64,000 bases of DNA from CAZOOK01 sp964581385 (GCA_964581385.1 CAZOOK010000026.1:1-64000), one strand, 5' to 3'; shown: positions 8,524 through 19,988, counted from the first letter of the stretch. Numbers and translations are program-made. The notes: generated from the letters alone by a model not told the origin.

Positions 8524-8715
8524 ATGAGTCGCTTTCAGTGTCCCGGCTGCGGCTATGTTTACGATGAAGCCGACGGAAACAAACACGAGGGATTTCCGCC
8601 TGGAACGCTGTGGAGTGCGATTCCGGACAGCTGGTTCTGTCCGGACTGCGCGGTTTGGGAGAAGCCCGACTTCGTGCGGCTCGATGAGCCGGCCGGTAGC
8701 GGCGCGCGACCATAG
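8524..8715 (+). CDS. Rubredoxin (electron donor to AlkB)
   Basis: 63 residues with the rubredoxin iron site: CPGCGYVYDEADG at the N-terminus and WFCPDCAVWEKPDF later, giving two CX2C pairs that hold one Fe by four cysteines. The GTLWSAIPDSW core is canonical. It accepts electrons from a rubredoxin reductase (not in this window) and passes them to alkane hydroxylase. It starts 11 bases after alkB and is surely co-transcribed. It matches AlkG-type single rubredoxins rather than the two-domain form of Pseudomonas oleovorans. Confidence 0.93.
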   Translation: MSRFQCPGCGYVYDEADGNKHEGFPPGTLWSAIPDSWFCPDCAVWEKPDFVRLDEPAGSGARP

Positions 8716-8746
8716 GGCCGCCTTTTGGCAGCGACGGCGGCATGAA

Positions 8747-8775
8747 CAAAAAAAGGCCCGGCATTGCCGGGCCCT
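8747..8775 (-). terminator. Rho-independent terminator of rpoH
   Basis: GGCCCGGCA (8755-8763) and TGCCGGGCC (8765-8773) form a strong GC hairpin. On the minus strand it is followed by a run of seven T, so it terminates rpoH transcription, 25 bases after the rpoH stop codon. The same hairpin could also slow transcription arriving from the rubredoxin side. Confidence 0.85.
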
Positions 8776-8799
8776 GGTTGGTTGCAACAGTGAATCCGC

Positions 8800-9675
<876 letters not shown>

Positions 9676-9700
9676 TACATTCTCCATAATTGAGGTTAGC

Positions 9701-9727
9701 TTAGCACTCGGGATATGAGAGTGCTAA
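9701..9727 (-). promoter_or_regulatory. CIRCE operator (HrcA-binding site) upstream of rpoH
   Basis: TTAGCACTC (9701-9709), nine bases, then GAGTGCTAA (9719-9727): an exact match to the CIRCE consensus TTAGCACTC-N9-GAGTGCTAA. It lies 26-52 bases upstream of the rpoH start, where HrcA would block transcription. HrcA represses chaperone genes and is inactivated by heat, so this ties sigma-32 synthesis to the HrcA circuit. Confidence 0.93.
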
Positions 9728-9818
9728 GGAGCGCAAAAGTTCCGCGCGCTCTCTTCTCGTGAGGAATATTCAAGCTATTGATATAAATAAAAATATAAAT
9801 CCAGTTCCAACTAAAATT

Positions 9819-10817
9819 TCAACGGGGTTCAATGCCCCGGATCTGGCGCGTGACGGTCAGGTACGAGGTCATCCAGGCAAGTGCCAGTCCAGCGCCGAAC
9901 AAGGCGGCCAGGGTATGCCGGGACGGCAGCATGGCCGCGGACTGGCTGGTGTCGAGTCCGAGCAGCCGCAGTGTCGGTCCGGTCAGCAGTGCGAGGCCAA
10001 TGGTGACCAGAATTGTCGCGCAAGCGCTGCCGAGCAAGCCATAGGCGAGACCGGTATACAGGAACGGCCGGCGGATGAACGTGTCGGTGGCGCCGACTTG
10101 CTTCATGACCATGATTTCATCGCGTCGGCTTTCGACATCGAGGCGGATGGTATTGCCGATAACGACGACGACGGCGAGGCCGAGCAGCACCGCAATCGCC
10201 GCGATCACATGCTCGACGAAGTCGAGCGCCGCGTAGAGCCGGTCGAGCCATTCCTGGTCGAGCTTGGCCTGATCCACTTCGGGCAGCTTCGTCAACGCCG
10301 TCAGCAGCGCGGTGGCGTGCTCACGCGACAGATGCCGATCCGGCGTCACCACGATCACCGCTGGCAGCGGATTGTTCTGCAGCAGATCCAGCGCTTCGCC
10401 GTAGCTGGAATGAGCGCGGAATTCCGCGAGCGCTTGCTCGCGCGAAACATAGGCGCTTTTCTCGATACCCTCGCGAGCGCCAATGTCTTGCGCGAGTTGG
10501 CGGCCTCGTTCCACGCTGACCGCGTCCTTGAGAAACAACGACGCCTGATACGCGCCCTCCCAGCTGTAGCTGGCGACATTGAACGTGCGGATCAAGGCGT
10601 CCAACCCCGCCGGCAGCGCCAGCACGACCCCGATGACGAAGGCTGTGAACAGCGTACCGAAGGGCCGCGAACGCAGCCGCCACCAGACATCCGTCAGCGC
10701 GCGCCGCTGATCCTGCGCGATGCGCCGCCACCACGCCGGTTGATCGGCGACGCGCCTAGCCGAGGTCAACGAGATTCTCCCGGCGTGCACCGTATCCCGA
10801 AGGATCGACGCTGCCAT
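9819..10817 (-). CDS. ftsX: Cell division protein FtsX
   Basis: 332 residues as read from 10817. This start overlaps ftsE by 62 bases; a later start near 10769 (TTG with GGGAGA upstream) is possible. Four membrane helices are visible at about 53-73, 203-222, 252-278 and 303-323, with a periplasmic domain between the first two. That is the FtsX topology, with a long cytoplasmic N-terminus (RALTDVWWRLRSRP). The conserved ESRRDEIMVMKQVGATDTFIRRPFLY lies after helix 2. FtsX forms an ABC-type complex with FtsE at the septum and activates peptidoglycan hydrolases through its periplasmic loop. Confidence 0.93.
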   Translation of the reverse strand: MAASILRDTVHAGRISLTSARRVADQPAWWRRIAQDQRRALTDVWWRLRSRPFGTLFTAFVIGVVLALPAGLDALIRTFNVASYSWEGAYQASLFLKDAVSVERGRQLAQDIGAREGIEKSAYVSREQALAEFRAHSSYGEALDLLQNNPLPAVIVVTPDRHLSREHATALLTALTKLPEVDQAKLDQEWLDRLYAALDFVEHVIAAIAVLLGLAVVVVIGNTIRLDVESRRDEIMVMKQVGATDTFIRRPFLYTGLAYGLLGSACATILVTIGLALLTGPTLRLLGLDTSQSAAMLPSRHTLAALFGAGLALAWMTSYLTVTRQIRGIEPR

Positions 10818-11460
10818 GTTCGAGGTGGATGTTTCGATACGGCAATTGCTGGATCAGTCCGATCGCATGCGTTGCGACCAGCACGCTGACGCCAACCTGA
10901 TTGAAGCGCATGAACAGTTGCATGACTTCGCGCGCCATTCCCGGATCGAGATTGCCGGTCGGTTCGTCGGCGAGCAGCAGTGCCGGCCGGCACACCACGG
11001 CGCGCGCGATGCCGACGCGTTGCTGTTCGCCGCCGGACAGCGTGATCGGCAGCGCCTTTTCTTTGTGCAGCAGGCCGACCGCATCGAGCGCCGCGCGCAC
11101 GCGGCGGCCGATGTCGTCGTCGCGGTGGCCACGGATCAGCAGCGGCAGCGCGACGTTGGCATAGACGCTGCGGTCATACAGCAAGTTGAAGTTCTGGAAG
11201 ATCATTCCGATCTGCCGGCGGTGCGCCGGTACGCCGCGCGCGCTGACGTTGGCCAGATCGATGTCATTGACGACGATGCGGCCACGCGACGGCCGCTCGA
11301 TGCGCGCGATCAGTCGCAGCACGGTGCTCTTGCCGGCGCCCGACGGGCCGGTCAGGAACGCCATCTCGCCCTGACCCAGGTTCAGCGTCAGGCTGCTGAG
11401 AACGTCCGGCCCGTTGGCGTAGCGATGGCTGACGCTATGGAACTGGATGATGTCGGGCAT
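10756..11460 (-). CDS. ftsE: Cell division ATP-binding protein FtsE
   Basis: 234 residues. It has Walker [10 protein letters not shown], the Q-loop in [11 protein letters not shown], the signature LSGGEQQR, Walker [13 protein letters not shown] and the switch histidine in VLVATHAI, so all catalytic elements of an ABC ATPase are present. FtsE is the cytoplasmic ATPase of the FtsEX complex. It overlaps ftsX, and a 162-base hairpin-rich spacer separates it from ftsY upstream. Confidence 0.96.
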   Translation of the reverse strand: MPDIIQFHSVSHRYANGPDVLSSLTLNLGQGEMAFLTGPSGAGKSTVLRLIARIERPSRGRIVVNDIDLANVSARGVPAHRRQIGMIFQNFNLLYDRSVYANVALPLLIRGHRDDDIGRRVRAALDAVGLLHKEKALPITLSGGEQQRVGIARAVVCRPALLLADEPTGNLDPGMAREVMQLFMRFNQVGVSVLVATHAIGLIQQLPYRNIHLEHGSVDPSGYGARRENLVDLG

Positions 11461-11622
11461 TAACGTGAATGTCGCGAAGCGACGCCCGTGTCCCTCGCCC
11501 GCATGGCGGGAGAGGGAGGGACCGCCCGCGAAGCGGGTGGTAGGGAGAGGGCGGTCATGCCCACACCAACATTCATGATCCAGGGCGTCGTAGCGGCATG
11601 ACCGTTAGGGCCTGTTGCCAAT
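11461..11622. repeat. Hairpin-rich spacer between ftsY and ftsE
   Basis: A GTGAATGT / ACATTCA pair encloses 11466-11575, inside which are several GC-rich hairpins, including CCCGCATGGCGGG and CCGCCCGCGAAGCGGGTGG flanked by GGGAGAGGG repeats. A second pair, GGTCATGCC / GGCATGACC, follows. At 11606-11616 TTAGGGCCTGTT resembles the arm of the large palindrome at 19826. It looks like a REP/MITE-type insertion inside the ftsYEX operon; no gene is seen. Confidence 0.5.
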
Positions 11623-12560
11623 TTATTCTCCGACCAAAGCATCGACATACGCTTCCGCGTCGAACGGCAGCAGATCCTCGATCGCCTCGCCGACGCCGAT
11701 AAACCGCACCGGCAGCGCCAGCCGCCGCGCGATCGCCAGCAGCACGCCGCCCTTGGCGGTGCCATCCAGCTTGGTGAGCGTGATTCCCGTCAGGCCGATC
11801 GCTTCGTGAAATTGCAGCGCCTGATTCAATGCATTCTGCCCGGTCGTCGCGTCCACCACCAGCATTACTTCGTGCGGCGAGAACGGGTCATGCTTCTGAA
11901 CCACGCGTTTGATCTTGCGCAATTCTTCCATCAAGTGACTTTGCGTATGCAGACGGCCGGCGGTATCGCAGATCACGAGGTCGGCGCCGCGCGACTTGGC
12001 GGCGGTGACGGCGTCGTAGATCACCGAAGCCGAGTCGGCGCCGGCGCCCTGTGAAATCATCGGTACGCCGGCGCGCTGCGCCCAGGTTTCGAGCTGCTCT
12101 ACGGCCGCCGCGCGGAAGGTGTCGCCAGCGGCGATCAACACGTTGCGGCCTTCGCTTTTGTAGCGTGCCGCGAGCTTGCCGATGGTGGTGGTCTTGCCGG
12201 TGCCGTTAACGCCGGCCACGAACAGCACGTAGGGCTTGATGTACGGCGGAATCACCAGCGGCTTGGCGATGGGTGCCAGTAATTCCAGCAGCGCGCTTCT
12301 TAGCGCGGTGCGCAGCTGCGATTCGGTTTTCACGCGGCCGGCGCGGATGTCGGCGGTCAGTCGTTCGCACAGCCAGGTCGTCGCTTCGAGCCCGGCGTCG
12401 GCGACCAACAGCCGCTCTTCGAGCTGTTCGACCGCATCCTCGTTCAGCTTCTCGGCGGTGAACAGCCGGTTGAGATCGTAAGTAAGCCAGGAATCACCCT
12501 GGTTGAGCTGGGAGCGGAGCTTCGACAGCAATCCGGGTTTTTTCTGCGGGACTGGATCGC

Positions 12561-12564
<4 letters not shown>
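11623..12564 (-). CDS. ftsY: Signal recognition particle receptor FtsY
   Basis: 313 residues, N and G domains only. It lacks the long acidic A domain of the E. coli protein and is similar to the short forms common in other bacteria. The G domain has G1 [15 protein letters not shown], the insertion-box [19 protein letters not shown] and [10 protein letters not shown]. FtsY binds SRP-ribosome complexes at the membrane and hydrolyses GTP with Ffh to hand nascent proteins to SecYEG. Its ATG overlaps the hemL stop by ATGA, so it is translationally coupled to hemL. Confidence 0.96.
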
Positions 12565-13850
<1,286 letters not shown>

Positions 13851-13899
13851 AGCGACTAGTTTCCGGCTTCCGGTATCTGGTTTCCAGTTTCGCGGCTTT

Positions 13900-14547
13900 T
13901 CAGTCGAACAGACGACCGTATGCGCGCGCATTGGCTTCGACATGCGCCGGATCGGGATCGCCGAATACGCCTTCGACTGCTGCGAGAAGATCGGCGCCCG
14001 CCGTGATCAGCGCGCTGCCGTTTTCTGGTGTTACGCCGCCGATCGCGCAGATCGGCAGGTGGAATTCCGCGCGCGCCGTGCGCAGCAGCTCGATCGATGC
14101 CTGCGGGGCATCTGGCTTAGTGCGCGAGTCGAAAAAGCGGCCGAAGGCGATGTAATCAACGCCCGCGGCAATCGCGTCGCGCGCGCGCTGCAAGTCGGGA
14201 CCGCAGGAAGCACCGATGATGGCACTGGTGCCAAGCTGCGCGCGCGCAGCGGCGATCGAACCGTCGGTGGTGCCTAGGTGCACGCCGTCGGCTTCCGCCG
14301 CAAGCCTGGCGTCGTCATTAACGATCAGGCGCGCTCCGCGCGCGTGTGCCATCGCGGCGAGCGCACGGGCGTTGGCGAGGCGCGCCTGTGCATCGCTGCG
14401 TTTGTCGCGATACTGGATAAGGATGGCGCCGCCGCGCAAGGCCGCCGCGACTGCCGCGAGCAGCTGTTCGCTGTTCGAGCACAAGGCATCGGACGTGATC
14501 GCATAAAGCCCGCGCAGCAAGATTGTGGGACGGTGTGATTCAGCCAT
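13900..14547 (-). CDS. thiE: Thiamine-phosphate synthase
   Basis: 215 residues from the ATG at 14547, which overlaps the thiD stop by 8 bases and implies coupling. It joins hydroxymethylpyrimidine diphosphate and thiazole phosphate to make thiamine phosphate. Motifs of the TIM-barrel family are present: LIQYRDKRS (diphosphate binding), [34 protein letters not shown] and [10 protein letters not shown]. No THI-box riboswitch was found upstream of the thiDE pair. Confidence 0.94.
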   Translation of the reverse strand: MAESHRPTILLRGLYAITSDALCSNSEQLLAAVAAALRGGAILIQYRDKRSDAQARLANARALAAMAHARGARLIVNDDARLAAEADGVHLGTTDGSIAAARAQLGTSAIIGASCGPDLQRARDAIAAGVDYIAFGRFFDSRTKPDAPQASIELLRTARAEFHLPICAIGGVTPENGSALITAGADLLAAVEGVFGDPDPAHVEANARAYGRLFD

Positions 14548-15343
14548 GGTCGAGCCGATATGGAATCCGCCGGCCGCGGCCGGCGGCATACGCGTGCTGC
14601 AGCGTCGCCTGTGTCCAGTGTTGTGCGTCCTCGATTGCCGCACCGATCTCATCACCGCGCGCCAGCCGCGCGGCCAGCGCGGCAGCCAGCGTGCAGCCAG
14701 CGCCGTGAAAGGTCTCCGGCAGTCGTGGCCAACGATAAGCTCTTGGTTCGCGCCGAAGTGTGTACCAGGTGTTGACGACATCGGCGCCGGGTTCATCACC
14801 ACCGGTGATCAGCACATTCATACATCCCAGAGCCAACAAGGCTGCGGCGCTGGCGGCCGGGTTGGTGGCAGGCACCAGTCGGCGCGCTTCCGCGGCGTTC
14901 GGTGTCAGTACCGTAGTGATCGGTAGTAACCGCTGGCGCATCGAACCCACCAACTCTGCCGTTGCCAGTTCCGTACCGCCGCCGGCACGCAGCACCGGGT
15001 CGCAAACGATCGGAACACCGAGGCTCGCGATGCGCGGCACGATCGTGCCAATCTGGGCTGCATTGCCAAGTAAGCCGATCTTGACTGCGTCGATGCGGCA
15101 GTCAGCCAGCAGGGCATCGATCTGGCGGCCGATCAGGCTGGCGTCGACGGCCTCGCTCAACAGCACATTGGTCGTATTCTGCACGGTCAGGGAGGTAATC
15201 ACCGGCAGAGCGTGGGCGCCGGCGGCGGCAATTGCTTCGATGTCGGCCTGGATGCCGGCGCCGCCGGTTGGGTCCAGTCCTGACACACATAGTATGTTTT
15301 GACGACTTCCCACCGTCCGCCCCAAACCGATAAGCGTCAACAT
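14540..15343 (-). CDS. thiD: Hydroxymethylpyrimidine/phosphomethylpyrimidine kinase
   Basis: 267 residues from the ATG at 15343; a TTG further upstream (15379) would begin inside an AT-rich intergenic region. It phosphorylates hydroxymethylpyrimidine twice. The ribokinase-like fold is shown by VSGLDPTGGAGIQADIEAIAAAGAHALPVIT at the start, DAVKIGLLG, VCDPVLRAGGG and the anion-hole loop FHGAGCTLAAALAA near the end. It is coupled to thiE. The 360 bases upstream are AT-rich and hold DnaA boxes. Confidence 0.93.
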   Translation of the reverse strand: MLTLIGLGRTVGSRQNILCVSGLDPTGGAGIQADIEAIAAAGAHALPVITSLTVQNTTNVLLSEAVDASLIGRQIDALLADCRIDAVKIGLLGNAAQIGTIVPRIASLGVPIVCDPVLRAGGGTELATAELVGSMRQRLLPITTVLTPNAAEARRLVPATNPAASAAALLALGCMNVLITGGDEPGADVVNTWYTLRREPRAYRWPRLPETFHGAGCTLAAALAARLARGDEIGAAIEDAQHWTQATLQHAYAAGRGRRIPYRLDHG

Positions 15344-15704
15344 CAAGCCGTAATCTTTGTCAAGTGGACTTATGCACAATCATCATTGTGCTGTGCCGCA
15401 AAGGCTTAATCTTGTTGCATGAAACTGTAAGAATGCTGAAAGAATCTTACAACTTGTTGATTATAAAAATAAATATGGAGTGGTCAGAAATTATACTAAG
15501 CCTGGAAATCTCTTTTCACAATGCCCACTTACGTGCGTCCGGGGTGCATTGTTCACAAACTTATCCACAGTTTTTGTGGGTATAAGTCATAAATCCTTTA
15601 AAATCTATTGATTACCGTTATTATTTCAAGTCAAATATCAGCAGAGCGTTTTTCGCGACACAAGATTTTTGCGCAACGCAACTAGGGTCCGCACTCATCC
15701 GCGC
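15344..15704. other. AT-rich gene-free stretch with DnaA boxes
   Basis: This 361-base gap between mtgA and thiD is strikingly AT-rich for the region. It contains two consensus DnaA boxes, TTATGCACA (15370-15378) and TTATCCACA (15561-15569), and a one-mismatch box TTGTTCACA (15549-15557). A very AT-rich run lies near 15455-15480. It must include the thiD promoter. The boxes suggest DnaA binding (regulation, titration or an origin-like site). The usual oriC neighbours (dnaA, dnaN, gidA, rpmH) are absent, so I do not call it oriC. Confidence 0.55.
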
Positions 15705-16379
15705 TCAATCGAGCTGTCTCAAATAGTCGGAACCGAGCAGCTGCATCTGTTCCTCGATATCGCTGGCACGGGCTGAAACATAGGCCGAAGGATGATCCAC
15801 ATGCAGGCGTTCCGGATTTGGCAGTACCGCCGCCAGTAACGCGGCTTGGTGCCATGACAGGCGTGCCGCGGGCTTGCCGAAGTAACGCTGTGAGGCTGCC
15901 TCCACGCCATAGATCCCGGGCCCGAATTGAGCCACGTTGAGGTAGACCTCGAGAATGCGCTGTTTCGGCCACAGGGTTTCCAGCAGCACGGTGAAGCCCG
16001 CCTCCAGCCCTTTGCGCAGGTAGCTGCGGCCGCTCCACAGGAACAGGTTTTTCGCGGTCTGCTGACTGATGGTGCTGGCACCGCGGATATGACGGCCGCG
16101 CGCGTTATGGTGCAACGCGCTTTCCATAGCGTCGAAATCGAAGCCCCAGTGCGACGGGAATTTCTGGTCTTCGGACGCAACGACTGCGAGGGCTGCTGCG
16201 GGTGCAATGCGCGGCCAGGCAACCCACTGATAGTGCACCGGCTTATGTTCCGAGGCGAGCATGAACGCGCTCGTCGGTGGTGACAGGAAACGCAGCAGCA
16301 GCACGACCATGACCATCGTGCCAGCCAGCGCCGCGACGATCCCTGCCGCGCAGTGCGACAGCTTCCGTTTTTGGCTCAT
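15705..16379 (-). CDS. mtgA: Monofunctional peptidoglycan glycosyltransferase
   Basis: 224 residues from the ATG at 16379. One N-terminal membrane helix (about 14-32) anchors a periplasmic GT51 domain with all its motifs: [14 protein letters not shown] (catalytic Glu), [30 protein letters not shown] and [20 protein letters not shown]. It polymerises lipid II into glycan strands and lacks a transpeptidase domain. It stands between argH and the DnaA-box region on the same strand. Confidence 0.95.
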   Translation of the reverse strand: MSQKRKLSHCAAGIVAALAGTMVMVVLLLRFLSPPTSAFMLASEHKPVHYQWVAWPRIAPAAALAVVASEDQKFPSHWGFDFDAMESALHHNARGRHIRGASTISQQTAKNLFLWSGRSYLRKGLEAGFTVLLETLWPKQRILEVYLNVAQFGPGIYGVEAASQRYFGKPAARLSWHQAALLAAVLPNPERLHVDHPSAYVSARASDIEEQMQLLGSDYLRQLD

Positions 16380-16426
16380 GGGCGTCTTGCGCCGAGCGCG
16401 CAAGCTTTCATGCGCCCGGCCAGCCG

Positions 16427-17833
16427 TTACTCCGGTCGTGCCGTAGCGGCCCGCGCGCGCGCGATTGCCGCACGTACTTGCTCGGGACTGGTGCCGCCGT
16501 AGGTACGGCGCGCGCCGACGGAGGCCTCCAGCGTAATGTGCTGGAACACGTCGGCCTCGACTTTCATCGAGAAGCGCTGTAGCTCGTCAAGTGTCAGGTC
16601 GGCCAGATCGCAGGGCTTGCCGGCCGCATAAGCGACGGCGGCGCCGACTGCGTGATGGGCATCGCGGAACGGCAGGCCCTTGCGCACGAGGTAATCGGCG
16701 AGATCGGTGGCGGTTGAGAATCCCTTGGCGGCGGCTGCACGACAAGCATCGCGGTCCATGGTGATCGCCGGTAGCATCGCACCGAACACTTGCAGACAGG
16801 CGGACACTGTGTCGTGCGCATCAAATAGCGGCTCCTTGTCCTCCTGATTGTCACGGTTGTAGGCAAGCGGCTGGCCCTTCATCAGAATCAGCAGGGCGTT
16901 CAGTGAGCCGATCACGCGACCGGTCTTGCCACGTACCAGTTCCGGCACGTCCGGATTCTTCTTCTGCGGCATGATCGAACTGCCGGTGCAGAAGCGGTCG
17001 GGCAGACGCACGAACCCGAACAGCGGATTGCTCCACAGGACCAGTTCCTCGCTCCAGCGCGACAGATGCACCATCAATAGGCTGCACGCCGAACAGAACT
17101 CGATTGCGAAGTCGCGGTCGGCGACGGCATCCAGCGAGTTTTCCGACACCGCGTCGAAATCCAGCAATTGGGCAACGTAGTGCCGATCCAGCGGATACAC
17201 CGTGCCCGCCAGCGCGGCGCTGCCGAGTGGCAGCACGTTGACGCGCGCACGCGCGTCGAGCAGGCGCGCGCGGTCACGTAGCAGCATTTCGCGCCAGGCC
17301 AGCAGGTGATGACCAAAAGTCACTGGCTGCGCGATCTGCAGGTGGGTGAATCCAGGCATCACCGTGTCGGCTTCGCGTTCGGCCAGGTCGAGCAGCACCG
17401 CCGTGACTGTGTCGATCAGCGCGTGCAGCTCGTCGATGGCGTCGCGCACGTACAGGCGCAGGTCGGTCGCGATCTGGTCGTTGCGCGAGCGCCCGGTATG
17501 CAGCTTCTTGCCGGCGTCACCGATGCGCGTGGTCAGCTCAGCCTCGATATTCATATGCACGTCTTCGAGGTTTTGCTTCCAGCTAAAGCGTCCGGTCTCG
17601 ATGTCGATGTATATGTGGTCCAGGCCGTCGATGATCGCTTTGAGCTCGGGAGCCGTAAGCACGCCGATTTTTTCCAGCATCCGCGCATGCGCCTGCGAGC
17701 CACGGATGTCCTGGCGCCACAGGCGCCGGTCATAGCTGACAGACTCGCTGAACGCTTCGACCAGTGTGTCGGTGGACTCGGCGAAGCGGCCGCCCCAGAG
17801 TTTGGGGCTTGGATGGGATTCACTGGGATGCAT
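16427..17833 (-). CDS. argH: Argininosuccinate lyase
   Basis: 468 residues, the family length. It cleaves argininosuccinate to arginine and fumarate. It begins [11 protein letters not shown] and contains [13 protein letters not shown], the [13 protein letters not shown] region and the fumarase/ASL signature [12 protein letters not shown], which holds the catalytic serine loop. It diverges from the algZ-like gene with a 99-base shared upstream region. Confidence 0.97.
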   Translation of the reverse strand: MHPSESHPSPKLWGGRFAESTDTLVEAFSESVSYDRRLWRQDIRGSQAHARMLEKIGVLTAPELKAIIDGLDHIYIDIETGRFSWKQNLEDVHMNIEAELTTRIGDAGKKLHTGRSRNDQIATDLRLYVRDAIDELHALIDTVTAVLLDLAEREADTVMPGFTHLQIAQPVTFGHHLLAWREMLLRDRARLLDARARVNVLPLGSAALAGTVYPLDRHYVAQLLDFDAVSENSLDAVADRDFAIEFCSACSLLMVHLSRWSEELVLWSNPLFGFVRLPDRFCTGSSIMPQKKNPDVPELVRGKTGRVIGSLNALLILMKGQPLAYNRDNQEDKEPLFDAHDTVSACLQVFGAMLPAITMDRDACRAAAAKGFSTATDLADYLVRKGLPFRDAHHAVGAAVAYAAGKPCDLADLTLDELQRFSMKVEADVFQHITLEASVGARRTYGGTSPEQVRAAIARARAATARPE

Positions 17834-17932
17834 GACGGCAGCAGTTGACGGGGCAATCCAAAGACCGGATTGTGCGCTGTGACGGTCAGTTGCGCTAGGC
17901 TTCGGAAACGAGGAGCGGGAGCCCGGGATTCG

Positions 17933-19018
17933 ATGATGAATGCGATAACGGTGCGCGTTGCGAATACTTCCACGGCGATGCCTGACATCTGCTCCAGGCG
18001 CGCACTGGTCACTATTGTCGCCTCCATGGAGTTGATGGCGGCATTGACCACCGTTATCACCACCCGCGATGGTGACGATGTCTTACCACGGTTGCTGATC
18101 ATTTCAGGCTACATACAGGTCGCCGGACTCGTAGGAGCAGCCGCGATGTGCGCGCTGCGGAGAATTCTGCATGCCGCGAACCCGGTTCTGGTGCCGGTGC
18201 TCAGCTGTGTGGTGGCGCTGCTGCTGGTGGTGCTATGGAGCTGGATGGCATGGACTGGGCATGCGCATTTCCAGTTGGGGATTCCGGTCGCCGATACGCG
18301 CATCGTATTTGCGGCGCGCACGGCGGTCGCCGGCGCGATCGTCGCATTGATGCTGCTGGGTTACTTCCACCAGCGCCAGCGCTGGCAGGATTTCGACGAA
18401 CATTCCGAGGCGGACGCGCGCTATCTAGCGCTGCAGGCACGGATCCGGCCCCATTTCCTGTTCAACAGCCTGAACAGCATCTCATCGCTGATTCTGACGC
18501 AGCCGGAAAAGGCGGAAGAGCTGGTCAACGATCTTGCCGACCTGTTTCGTGCCAGTCTCGACGAGCGCTCGCTGCTGGTACCGCTGACCGACGAAATCGA
18601 GTTGGTGAAAGGTTATCTGCGTATTGAGGAAGCGCGGCTGGGCGACAAATTGCTGGTCAACTGGGATATTCCGGATGAGTTGCGCGGCGCACTGATCCCG
18701 CGCCTGACCGTGCAGCCGTTGGTCGAAAACGCGATCTATCACGGCATTTCGCGTCTGCGCGCGCGCGGCCTGCTGCACGTGAACGCCCGCCGCGAAGGCG
18801 AATACCTGGTCGTGGAAGTCGAAAATCCGCTGCCACCGGACGACGTTCCGACCAAGAAAGGCACCGGCGTGGCAGTGAACAATATCGCGCAGCGTATTAA
18901 GCTCATCTACGGAGATCGTGCGCGGCTGGAGCTCGGACCGGATCACAATGAGTTGGGTCAACTGTTTCGGGCGAGGCTGCGAGTACTTTACAAACAGAAC
19001 AGCGGAGAAGGCCGATGA
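17933..19018 (+). CDS. algZ: LytS/AlgZ-type sensor histidine kinase
   Basis: 361 residues from the ATG at 17933, with GGGA upstream; an in-frame start at 17870 is less likely. Four membrane helices lie in the first ~140 residues. A His_kinase (LytS/YpdA type) domain follows: [22 protein letters not shown] with the phosphoacceptor His, and an ATPase part with [16 protein letters not shown] and [13 protein letters not shown]. It overlaps algR by ATGA, so the two form one operon. In Pseudomonas the pair controls alginate, twitching and virulence. Here only the family and gene order (argH, algZ, algR, hemC) are shown; targets are unknown. Confidence 0.85.
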   Translation: MMNAITVRVANTSTAMPDICSRRALVTIVASMELMAALTTVITTRDGDDVLPRLLIISGYIQVAGLVGAAAMCALRRILHAANPVLVPVLSCVVALLLVVLWSWMAWTGHAHFQLGIPVADTRIVFAARTAVAGAIVALMLLGYFHQRQRWQDFDEHSEADARYLALQARIRPHFLFNSLNSISSLILTQPEKAEELVNDLADLFRASLDERSLLVPLTDEIELVKGYLRIEEARLGDKLLVNWDIPDELRGALIPRLTVQPLVENAIYHGISRLRARGLLHVNARREGEYLVVEVENPLPPDDVPTKKGTGVAVNNIAQRIKLIYGDRARLELGPDHNELGQLFRARLRVLYKQNSGEGR

Positions 19019-19764
19019 GGGTTGTCATCGTTGACGACGAGCCCTTGGCGCGCGAGCGGTTGCGCCGGCTCATCGAAGAGTTTCCAGGATACGAAATAGT
19101 CGGCGAGGCTGGCGACGGCGAGACCGCGCTCGAACTGATCCGCGAAGAAGAGCCGGATATTGTGCTCCTTGACGTGCGCATGCCGACGGTCGACGGCATC
19201 CGCCTCGCGCGCACGATCATCGAGGACGACATGCCGCCAGCGATCATTTTCACTACCGCGTTCGCCGAGCACGCGCTGTCCGCCTTCGACGTGCAGGCCG
19301 ACGCTTATTTGCTGAAGCCGGTGCGCAAGGAGAAGCTGCGCGAGGCGCTGCAGCGCGCGCGCAAGCTGTCACGCGCGCAAAAGCCGAGCGCCACCGCCGC
19401 CCCGGGCGAGAAGCCGAAGCGCGAGTTCATCACTGCGACCACGCGCGAAGGCCTGATCCGCATCCCGGCGGAAGACATTATTTATTTCCTCGCCGATCAG
19501 AAATACACCACAGTTTGTCATCTGCATGGCGAGGTGCTGATCGAGGAGTCGCTGAAGACGCTCGAAGAGGATTTTGCACCGTGGTTTCTGCGCATTCACC
19601 GCAAGGCCCTGGTGGCGACGCGCTTCATCGCCGGCCTTGAACGCAGCCGTACCGATGAAACCCAGCACTGGCTCAAGGTGCGCCACGCGACGACGCAACT
19701 TCCGGTGAGCCGCCGCCGTCTCGCCGAAGTGCGGCGCTTCCTGACTGAGAACGAGGGCGACTGA
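19015..19764 (+). CDS. algR: LytTR-type response regulator (AlgR family)
   Basis: 249 residues. A receiver domain (1-120) has the acidic pocket VDDEP, phosphoacceptor Asp in LLDVRMP and the conserved Lys in LLKPVRKEK. A LytTR DNA-binding domain occupies about 140-245: GLIRIPAEDIIYFLADQKYTTV, FLRIHRKALVAT and LPVSRRRLAEVR. A proline/alanine linker joins them. It is the cognate regulator of the kinase just upstream. A hairpin 36 bases past the stop probably ends the transcript. Confidence 0.9.
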   Translation: MRVVIVDDEPLARERLRRLIEEFPGYEIVGEAGDGETALELIREEEPDIVLLDVRMPTVDGIRLARTIIEDDMPPAIIFTTAFAEHALSAFDVQADAYLLKPVRKEKLREALQRARKLSRAQKPSATAAPGEKPKREFITATTREGLIRIPAEDIIYFLADQKYTTVCHLHGEVLIEESLKTLEEDFAPWFLRIHRKALVATRFIAGLERSRTDETQHWLKVRHATTQLPVSRRRLAEVRRFLTENEGD

Positions 19765-19800
19765 CGCGCAGGCTTGGCTTATGCCGGCGTTTGGATACGG

Positions 19801-19827
19801 CCCGGAGTGACGTTGAGTTACTCCGGG
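19801..19827 (+). terminator. Hairpin terminator after algR
   Basis: CCCGGAGTGAC (19801-19811) pairs with GTTACTCCGGG (19817-19827) with one mismatch around a 5-base loop, 36 bases past the algR stop. There is no T tract, so it may act as a weak or Rho-assisted terminator. Confidence 0.5.
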
Positions 19828-19890
19828 CTAGGGCCTGTTAACACTAACTTTGATCGCTGCGATCAAAGTTAGTGTTAACAGGCCCTAGCC
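19826..19890. repeat. Perfect 65-base palindrome (32-bp arms)
   Basis: The arm 19826-19857 is the exact reverse complement of 19859-19890, with a single T at the centre. The arm contains AGGGCCTGTTAACACTAAC and ends GATCGC. Such a long perfect palindrome looks like two identical element ends joined head to head, or a palindromic MITE. A fragment of the outer arm recurs near 11606. It abuts the repeat at 19897. Confidence 0.85.
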
Positions 19891-19896
19891 AAACGC

Positions 19897-19988
19897 GCCG
19901 GAGAATATCCGTGACGAGATGTCGTAGATACGGAAACCACAGTTACCCATACGGGGTGCAGGATTTTCCGGCGATTTCATGAATAATG
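19897..19988. repeat. Dispersed inverted-repeat element, copy B (left end lost)
   Basis: GCCGGAGAATATCC (19897-19910) and GGATTTTCCGGC (19961-19972) are inverted. The right end continues into CATGAATAATG. The same ends border the element at 27500-27635. The left outer arm (CATTATTCAC) is missing where the 65-base palindrome begins. The element supplies the region just upstream of hemC. Confidence 0.65.

Noticed and set aside
9759..10889. Plus-strand frame of 376 codons opposite ftsX
   Set aside because: FtsX and FtsE are clear on the minus strand; the frame is an antisense shadow.
15344..15480. THI-box (TPP) riboswitch before thiD
   Set aside because: I looked for the conserved CUGAGA and ACCUGA-type elements and did not find them.
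15344..15704. Calling this region oriC
   Set aside because: Only two exact DnaA boxes are seen and no dnaA, dnaN, rpmH or gidA is nearby; I keep it as a DnaA-box region only.
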